Of a stretch of DNA of 64,000 bases, positions 54,846 to 62,100 are shown one piece after another. The notes under the pieces are model-generated. The model did no database searches and had not been told where the DNA came from. It was given only the letters and a program-made list of their open reading frames with translations. A program made the translations under genes and the position numbers. This DNA comes from Segatella paludivivens DSM 17968 = JCM 13650. Lineage in GTDB: Bacteria; Bacteroidota; Bacteroidia; Bacteroidales; Bacteroidaceae. Location: positions 1 through 64,000 of the forward strand of contig NZ_KB890628.1 in NCBI RefSeq assembly GCF_000373185.1. The letters run 5' to 3'. The number at the start of each line of letters is the position of its first letter. The stretch's first letter is position 1.

Positions 54846-55205
54846 CTATTCTCCTTTCTCTATTTCCTTAATTATATCTTTCAGTTCATCTTCTGATATT
54901 TTTTCTTCTTTAGCAAAAAAAGAAACCATTTCTTTAAATGAGTTCTTGAAATAATCGTGTACAAACCCATTCATGAATCTACGCTTGTATTCGCCCTCAT
55001 TGATCGAAGGTGTGTAAACATATCCTTTTCCGTCACGTTCAGACTTAACGAAGTTCTTTCTTTTCAAGTTATTCACTATAGAAGCAACTGTTGTGTAGGG
55101 TGGTTTAGGATCAGGAATAGCATCTAGTACTTGCTTTACAGCGCAGCGACCTAACTTCCATACATATCTCATAACTTCTTCTTCTTGCTTTGTAAGTTTT
55201 TCCAT
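54846..55205 (-). CDS. BlaI/MecI/CopY-type repressor
   Basis: A 119-residue winged-helix repressor of full family length: LTKQEEEVMRYVWKLGRCAVKQVLDAI, then YTTVASIVNNLKRKNFV, the recognition helix and wing, and a dimerising C-terminal helix. It is followed after 3 bases by the M56 peptidase gene, the usual blaI-blaR1 arrangement. Its promoter carries two 15-bp dyads of sequence TACGAA-n3-TTCGTA, so autoregulation is likely. Confidence 0.95.
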   Translation of the reverse strand: MEKLTKQEEEVMRYVWKLGRCAVKQVLDAIPDPKPPYTTVASIVNNLKRKNFVKSERDGKGYVYTPSINEGEYKRRFMNGFVHDYFKNSFKEMVSFFAKEEKISEDELKDIIKEIEKGE

Positions 55206-55234
55206 TGCATTATATGTTTATATTATCAATGCTG

Positions 55235-55325
55235 CAAATCTACGAAACTTTCGTAACAAAAGCAATAAAATGTACGTTAAAGTGTTTAAATTGCTGCTAT
55301 TTTAACATTTTACGAATGTTTCGTA
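55235..55325 (-). promoter_or_regulatory. BlaI promoter with two operator dyads
   Basis: Minus-strand TTG (55265-55263), a 20-bp spacer and TAGATTTG (55242-55235). Dyads TACGAAACTTTCGTA (55241-55255) and TACGAATGTTTCGTA (55311-55325) share TACGAA-n3-TTCGTA; the first lies between the two promoter boxes, the second 70 bp upstream. Confidence 0.7.
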
Positions 55326-55620
55326 ACAAGTTATTAATAACTTACATTATTATATATATATCGCTTATTTCCGTTTTGGCTTAAAGATTTTCAATTTATA
55401 TGCTAAGTAATTTTCATGTATTTGTGTGCCAAATATCTTTTAGATGTTGAATAAAAATATAATTGTCATATTAATCTAATTTGCATAGTTGCTAGTCTCT
55501 TAATCTTTCTGCTACATAGGGTTTTCAAAAAAACTAGTGTCTAAATGTCTATTTACTGATAATCAGTATGTTAGATGGTGGATTTTAAAAATAACAGTGT
55601 CGCTATAATGTCAAAAAGCA

Positions 55621-55752
55621 AATGCGTTTCTATATAGAATTGAAAACGTTTCTACATAGAAACGGAAACTTTATGTCGTGAAAGTAAAAACGTTTCCACG
55701 TATAAACGTAAACTTTATATCGTATAAACGCAAACTTTGACCGTGAAAGTGA
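55621..55752 (+). repeat. Array of six 22-bp units (left arm)
   Basis: Units start at 55621, 55643, 55665, 55687, 55709 and 55731. AAACGTTT and AAACTTTA cores alternate for much of the array, as in copies A and B. Confidence 0.85.
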
Positions 55753-55898
55753 ATTCTGCGCTATAACTTCCTAATATATTTAGTTTTTATCTCAGAACAC
55801 AACTGTAAAATAATAGTAATTGTCAATAATCTTATTCTTGTAATCATATTGATAACCATTCGTTTACCTGCGCAAAGTAATATCGTTTTTCACGCTAG

Positions 55899-56034
55899 GC
55901 AATTCGATTACCTAACGTGTGTAATCGAGTTGTTCACGTTGTGTAACATGGTTACACACGTTGTGTAATCGAATTGCACACATGCTGATGTAATTGAATT
56001 ACACACATACCGATGTAATATAGTTACACAAAAG
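55899..56034. repeat. Dyad array inside the inverted-repeat element
   Basis: Six repeated dyads of form GTAAY-n3-RTTAC, for example GTAACATGGTTAC and GTAATTGAATTAC. They start at 55899, 55921, 55943, 55965, 55990 and 56015, so the period is 22 bp for the first three steps and 25 bp for the last two. Confidence 0.75.
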
Positions 56035-56340
56035 TTTTGTAAATTTATGTAATCGTTTGTGCACTCAGTTTCAATATATATTTGCATAATTACGAAAAAA
56101 ACGCCAAAAACCAGGTGTAATCTAGGGTTTAATGTCACTTTTACGCTGATAATGTCACTTAATGTCACTCGCTCAACCCTTATAAATAAAGGGTTTGTGA
56201 CATTATAACATTAGTGACATTAAAAAACTTTTTTATGTTTTGTCTTTAGCCGGAATAGGTTTATAGAGAATCCCCCCCTCTAAATTGACGAAGAAGCAGA
56301 ATTCAAAATCTCTCTATATATAGTTTTATGTAGTAAGAAT

Positions 56341-56472
56341 TCACTTTCATGGTCAAAGTTTACGTTTATACGATATAAAGTTTACGTTTATACGTGGAAA
56401 CGTTTTTACTTTCACGACATAAAGTTTCCGTTTCTATGTAGAAACGTTTTCAATTCTATATAGAAACGCATT
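56341..56472 (-). repeat. Array of six 22-bp units (right arm)
   Basis: Units start at 56341, 56363, 56385, 56407, 56429 and 56451, in inverse order to the left arm. Confidence 0.85.
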
Positions 56473-56674
56473 TGCTTTTTGACATTATGGCGACGCTGTA
56501 TTTTCAAAAAATTACCATCTAACATACTGATTATCAGCAAATAGACATTTAGACACTAGTTTTTTGAAAACCCTATGTAGCAAACAGGGTAATATACAAG
56601 AATAATTATAAATTACAAGTAAATTACTCTTATAATATACATTTTGCAACTTTAAGCGGCGGATAATAAGAATA

Positions 56675-57076
56675 CTATTTATTTTTCTTGTAATACTCAA
56701 GACCAAGTTTTACATTTTTCTTCAGTGCTTCTGAAGAATAGGTTGCACCGCTAATTCCGTCAACATTCATCTTGACAGCCTTTGAAACTGTCTGCCCATT
56801 AAACTGATCTAGCAAAGTCTTTGCTTTTCCAAAGAATTGAGGAGTTTCATGATTTGGCATAGCCTCAATCTTTACAACTTTATTCTTGCGTATGAAGATT
56901 TTAACAGGAGTATTACCTCTGAACCCCTTTACATTCTTACCCAGTTCCTGAGTGTTTACTATTACAGTATCTTTCTCGCGCGTAATTACGTTATCGTTAG
57001 GCATGGCACTAACCATTACTGCTATCATTGCAGAAGCAGACAAAGCTGTGACAATTGCATTGAATCTTTTATTCAT
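56675..57076 (-). CDS. Secreted FMN-binding domain protein
   Basis: A 133-residue protein with a signal peptide (AIVTALSASAMIAVMVSAMP). The mature part is one FMN-binding domain with the flavinylation motif DGISGATYSSEALKK, in which a Ser or Thr takes FMN from ApbE. Such domains occur in Rnf/Nqr subunits and in small extracytosolic flavoproteins that pass electrons to a periplasmic acceptor. No partner gene or apbE is nearby. A -7 box (TACTTTTG, 57146-57139) is upstream; the gene ends 93 bp from the inverted-repeat element. Confidence 0.9.
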   Translation of the reverse strand: MNKRFNAIVTALSASAMIAVMVSAMPNDNVITREKDTVIVNTQELGKNVKGFRGNTPVKIFIRKNKVVKIEAMPNHETPQFFGKAKTLLDQFNGQTVSKAVKMNVDGISGATYSSEALKKNVKLGLEYYKKNK

Positions 57077-57214
57077 ATTATAATAATTCTATTTTTAATT
57101 TATAATCCTTTATTTACCCTAATAAGCGAGTCTTTCTGCAAAAGTAAAAAATATAATCCACATCTTAATATCAACGTAGTCGAATTTTATGTTATTTTTT
57201 GATTTATATAAAAG

Positions 57215-57251
57215 ACAATGGCGCATGAAAATTATAATCATGCGCCATTGT
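57215..57251. terminator. Terminator after ddh
   Basis: A perfect 14-bp stem (ACAATGGCGCATGA 57215-57228, TCATGCGCCATTGT 57238-57251) with a 9-nt loop. On the minus strand TCTTTTAT follows. Confidence 0.75.
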
Positions 57252-57276
57252 GTATCTAAAAAGTGTAAAACAGTTT

Positions 57277-58176
57277 TTATACTAGTGTTGCGACGATTTC
57301 CTCGCGAGTGCCAGGAAGCATGTCAATAACAGGAATCTCAGGCATTGTATAACATCCTGGTTGTAAACGGAAACTAGCACGAGCTACATTTACAAGAACT
57401 TGTGCTGTAAGAGCTGGGTTGTTGATGCTCATGTTGAACTCAAAACGCTGATTCTGTGTTTTTCCAGAAACACCTTTGCGTACCAAGTTTACACCATGTC
57501 CCATATCACGTACATCATCAACAGATGCAACTGCGAATACATGAGTTTCATCGTGTGCGAAATATGGATCAGCCTTTATAGCTGCTGTTACGTCTTCCAA
57601 CTTAGCTCCGTCTTCCAACTCAACATATACCATACGACGATGAATACCTTCGCCAAGAGGAATAGTTACAGAAAGAGCATTCTTTACTCCCTTCTTGCTA
57701 CGTACACACACTGAATGTCCCATAGACATACCTGGACCGAAGTTGGTATAGCTAAGTCCCTTTGGTGCAAGACTTTCCATGAGTACACGTACGATAGAGT
57801 CTGATCCTGGATCCCAACCTGCAGAAATAACACTTACAGTGTTAGTCTTCTTGTTGTTCTCCATCTGCTTTGTGCGATAGTCAAGGATACTCGTGTGGAT
57901 ATCAAAACTATCTACTGTGTTGATTCCTAAAGCTGTTATTTTCTCAGCATATTCAGGACAACTGCGTGTAGGAGTTGCAAGGATAGCAACATCAACATCT
58001 TTCAACTTTGTGATATCGTCTACAATTTCGTAATCAGTAAGTTCAACAGGTTTAGCCTGATTGGCATTACGACGTACGATACCTGCGATTTCAAAATCAG
58101 GAGCTGCTTCAAGTGCCTCTACAGTGAAGTGTCCGATATTGCCGTAACCAACTACGGCTGCTCTAATCTTCTTCAT
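57277..58176 (-). CDS. ddh: meso-Diaminopimelate dehydrogenase
   Basis: A 299-residue NADP enzyme. The Rossmann motif is VVGYGNIGHFTVEAL, and the substrate parts ILATPTRSCPEYA, TVDSFDIH, SAGWDPGSDSI and FGPGMSMGHSVCVRSKKGV match the family closely. It makes meso-DAP for lysine and peptidoglycan in one step from tetrahydrodipicolinate and is the usual route in this group. A TAATTTTG box (58229-58222) precedes it. It is the only gene between two terminator-like hairpins. Confidence 0.95.
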   Translation of the reverse strand: MKKIRAAVVGYGNIGHFTVEALEAAPDFEIAGIVRRNANQAKPVELTDYEIVDDITKLKDVDVAILATPTRSCPEYAEKITALGINTVDSFDIHTSILDYRTKQMENNKKTNTVSVISAGWDPGSDSIVRVLMESLAPKGLSYTNFGPGMSMGHSVCVRSKKGVKNALSVTIPLGEGIHRRMVYVELEDGAKLEDVTAAIKADPYFAHDETHVFAVASVDDVRDMGHGVNLVRKGVSGKTQNQRFEFNMSINNPALTAQVLVNVARASFRLQPGCYTMPEIPVIDMLPGTREEIVATLV

Positions 58177-58451
58177 ATTCTTTATTGTTGTTAAGTTTTA
58201 CTTTAAATGATTATCTATTCGCAAAATTACATTATTCTGCTGAAAAATAAGCTCTTTTGGTAGATTTTTTATCTTAAATTCTACAAGAAGTTACAAATTA
58301 TAATGATAATAAACCTATTTTTATGTTGATATTCATTCTTCATGCGTAAATAATTTATACTTTAACATATATCAACTCTTACTTGCTGACTATACAATAA
58401 TAATATGCGCGTGTGCGTTATTTATTAAGTATAAATAAATAAAACATAAAG

Positions 58452-59069
58452 ATGATAGAATATATAAAAGGCGAGTTAACGGAACTAACTCCGGCATTGG
58501 CTGTAGTTGAGGCTGCGGGAGTAGGATATGCTCTGAATATCTCACTTACCACATATAGTGCCATTCAGGGTAAAAAAGCAATAAAACTATATGTGCATGA
58601 ATCTCTTGTAACAGGAGGACGTGATGATAATTTTACGTTATTTGGCTTTGTTAACAAGCAAGAACGTTCGCTTTACAGACTTCTCATCACTGTGTCGGGA
58701 GTTGGTGCCAATACTGCAAGAATGATGTTGTCGTCAATGAGTCCAGCTGAACTTTGTAATGCTATTGCCAACGGTGATGATAAGATGATAAAGACCGTGA
58801 AGGGAATAGGACTGAAGACAGCACAGCGCATAATCATTGACTTGCGAGATAAGATTGTAGCAAGCGGTATTGCTGACGAACTGCACCTGAGTCGCAATGC
58901 TGGAGGAATGAATATGAATAATGGTATAAAGGATGAGGCTGTTGCCGCATTAACTATGCTTGGATTCTCGCCGGCACCTTCTGCTAAAGTTGTTGTAGGG
59001 ATTATAACAGAACATCCTGATTGGGCTGTGGAAGATGTTGTAAAGGAAGGATTGAAGAGAATAAAATAG
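58452..59069 (+). CDS. ruvA: Holliday junction branch migration protein RuvA
   Basis: A 205-residue protein with the OB-fold N-terminus (MIEYIKGELTEL, YALNISLTTY) and the two helix-hairpin-helix motifs (YRLLITVSGVGANTARMML and IKTVKGIGLKTAQRIIIDL), then a C-terminal domain III (DEAVAALTMLGFSP) that contacts RuvB. It binds Holliday junctions as a tetramer and drives branch migration with RuvB. The ruvA-sprA order is conserved in several Bacteroidetes; in this window it is followed by sprA after 42 bases. Confidence 0.96.
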   Translation: MIEYIKGELTELTPALAVVEAAGVGYALNISLTTYSAIQGKKAIKLYVHESLVTGGRDDNFTLFGFVNKQERSLYRLLITVSGVGANTARMMLSSMSPAELCNAIANGDDKMIKTVKGIGLKTAQRIIIDLRDKIVASGIADELHLSRNAGGMNMNNGIKDEAVAALTMLGFSPAPSAKVVVGIITEHPDWAVEDVVKEGLKRIK

Positions 59070-59111
59070 ACTGTTTACTATTTATTTCAGTGTAGATGAT
59101 ATTCTTTGTTA

Positions 59112-62100
59112 ATGAAAACAAGACATGGATTTTTTTGTATGATTGTAGTTATGCTTACGCTTTTTTGCGTAAGCTATTCAATCGCCATGCCTTATATTCA
59201 GGACGACACAAAGAAACAAAATAATTCTGCAGACACTAAAAATACCAGATTGTCAGGCGTTGATGATGACTCTGTCAAAACTGGTAGAAAAGCATTGTGG
59301 AGGGTGCAGCGCACTCTGCCAATTACATGGCATGACCTTGATAGCAGTAGTCTTGACTTGAAGACACCTTTTAACCTAAGACAAAGCATACAGTATAACG
59401 ATACGCTTGACGAATATGTTTTTGGTAAAAAAATGGGGGGAACTTACCTCAATGCTCCAATAATGATGACGAGAAGCGAATACAATGACTGGAGCGAAAA
59501 ACAAGAGATGCATGCTTTCTTCCGAAAGAAGAATAATGAGATATATAAGGCTAAAGGGAAGGATCAGTTTGATTTTAGTGATATGCACTTCGACTTGGGA
59601 CCTGCAGAAAAGATTTTCGGAGCTGGAGGAGTGAGGATTAAAACACAAGGAACAGCTGAACTTAGATTCGGAGCAACAACGAAGAAGGTTGATAACCCTG
59701 CTCTTACTATAAACAGGAGGAACACCACAACGATGAACTTCGACGAGAAGATTAATCTGAACGTGAACGGAAAGGTTGGTGACAAGGTGAACATGAACCT
59801 GAACTATAATACTGATGCTACTTTTAATTATGATGCTCAAAATCTTAAACTTAAATACGAGGGAAAGGAAGATGAGATTGTCAAACTAGTAGAGGCAGGT
59901 AATGTGTCGTTTCCTTCTAATTCTTCGCTTGTGAGCGGGGCAACATCTTTATTCGGAGTAAGAACTGATCTACAATTTGGTAAACTGAAGATGCAGCTTG
60001 TCGCATCACAGAAGAAAAGTTCCTCAAAAAGCGTATCAAGTAAAGGTGGGGTACAACTCACGCCTTTTGATATAGATGTATCCAACTATGAGGAAAACCG
60101 TCACTTCTTTCTTTCTCAGTATTTCAGAAAGAAGTATGCTTCTGGAATGAAGACCCTACCTAATCTGACAACAGGAGTAAACATCAATCGTGTGGAGATA
60201 TGGGTTACAAATAAGACAGGAGCGACAAGCAATACTAGAAATATTGTGGCATTGACCGATCTTGGTGAGAACATAAGTGTTTCAAATAAGTCGTTGTGGA
60301 ATACAATAGGAAAGAATGTTCCTGCAAATGATGCTAATACAGAATACTCTACATTGGTAAGCTCTTTGGCTTCGGCAAGAGATATCAACCAGACATCAAC
60401 GGTGCTTGATGCAGGAGGACTTGTAGGAGGTACGGATTATGAGAAACTGGAGAATGCACGACTGTTGAGTTCTTCAGAATATACCGTTAATTCGGCTTTG
60501 GGATATGTAAGTCTTAACACAGGAATAAACACAGATCAGGTTGTAGCTGTTGCTTATGAATATACCTATGGTGGAGTTACATATCAGGTTGGTGAGTTTG
60601 CTGGTGACCGTACTGACGTGAATGAGGCTTTGTTTGTGAAGTCGCTTAAGAATACGAGTAATAATCCTTCCCAGGGAAACTGGGCATTGATGATGAAGAA
60701 CGTCTATAAGCTTGGCGATACCGTTGAGAAGACAAAGTTCAGACTTGATGTGAAATATCAGAGCGATACAACTGGAGTATATCTTAATTATATTCCAGAA
60801 AGTCAGGTGAAAAGCACTCTTATCATCAAACTTATAGGTGCTGACCGACTAGACAATAACAATAGGGCACAGAGCAATGGATACTTTGATTATGTTCAAG
60901 GCTACACGGTGAACAATGGACGTGTGTTCTTTCCGGAACCAGAACCTTTTGGAAGGGATTTATACGATATATTGGTTAGTAAAGGTGTTGCTGCGAACGT
61001 GGCTCAGAAATACGCATTCACAGAACTTTACGACAGTACCAAGACTACAGCAAAGCAGATAGCAGAGAAAGATAAGTTTAATCTTGTTGGACAGTTCAAA
61101 GGATCGTCTGCCAACGTGATATCATTGGGTGCATTCAATATTCCAAATGGGTCGGTAGTTGTAACAGCAGGTGGAGTGAAACTTACCGAAGGAACAGACT
61201 ATAGTGTGGACTACAGTGCTGGAGAGGTAACGATATTAAATCAAAGTATTATTGATGCTGGTACGGCGGTAAATGTGTCGCTGGAGAGTAATAATGACTA
61301 TGGTATGCAGCGCAAGACGATGCTTGGAATGAACTGGGAATATGACTTCTCTCGTGAGTTCCAATTAAGCGGTACATTGCAGCATTTGTCGGAACAGTCG
61401 CTGACAAACAAGGTTACAATGGGTTCCGAGCCACTTAATAATACTTTGTGGGGATTGAACGTTAACTGGAAAAAAGAGAGTCAATGGCTTACTGATATGC
61501 TCGACAAACTGCCGTTTCTGCATCTCACTCAGCCTTCACAGATATCGTTTACTGGTGAGTTCGCCCAGCTTATAGCTGGAAAGAATCATGGTACACAGGA
61601 TAACGCTTCGTATCTTGATGATTTTGAAAATACCACCAATAAGATTGATGTTTCTACACCAACATCATGGATTATATCAAGTGTACCTTCGATGTTTCCG
61701 GAATTCAATGACAAGACAACTCTTGCAAGCGGATATAATCGTTCGCTTATGGCATGGTATAATATAGATCCACTATTTACACGCCGAACCAGTTCGCTAA
61801 CTCCTGCACATATAAAGAGTGACCTGGAACAGTTGTCAAATCATTATGTGCGCGAGGTTCCTACAAGAGAGTTGTATCCAAATAAGGACATAAGTAATTA
61901 TAATGGAACATTGTCTACACTAAATGTTCTAAACTTAGCATATTATCCAAATTTACGTGGACCGTATAACTTCAATACCAACATTAACTTTGACGGCACA
62001 TTAAACAATCCAGAACAACATTGGGGAGGAATGATGCGCAAACTTGATACAAACGATTTTGAACAGGCTAATATAGAGTATGTGGAGTTCTGGCTTCTGG

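Larger units (their letters stand above)
55510..56582. repeat. Composite inverted-repeat element, 1.07 kb, 22-bp arrays in each arm
   Basis: The arms 55510-55757 and 56336-56582 are inverted copies with a few mismatches. The outer ends read GCTACATAGGGTTTTC and its complement. Each arm contains six 22-bp units (55621-55752 and 56341-56472) of the same type as copies A and B. The 578-bp interior has an AT-rich stretch, a dyad array and a TGTCAC/GTGACA block. No transposase or other convincing gene is inside; an 86-codon frame at 55908-56168 is the dyad array read as protein. Confidence 0.8.

Noticed and set aside
55908-56168. 86-codon frame in the inverted-repeat element
   Set aside because: It is the dyad array read as protein, with repeats and no domain.
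59198-60388. Several minus-strand frames of 60-154 codons
   Set aside because: All are shadows of sprA, which is open on the plus strand through the window end.
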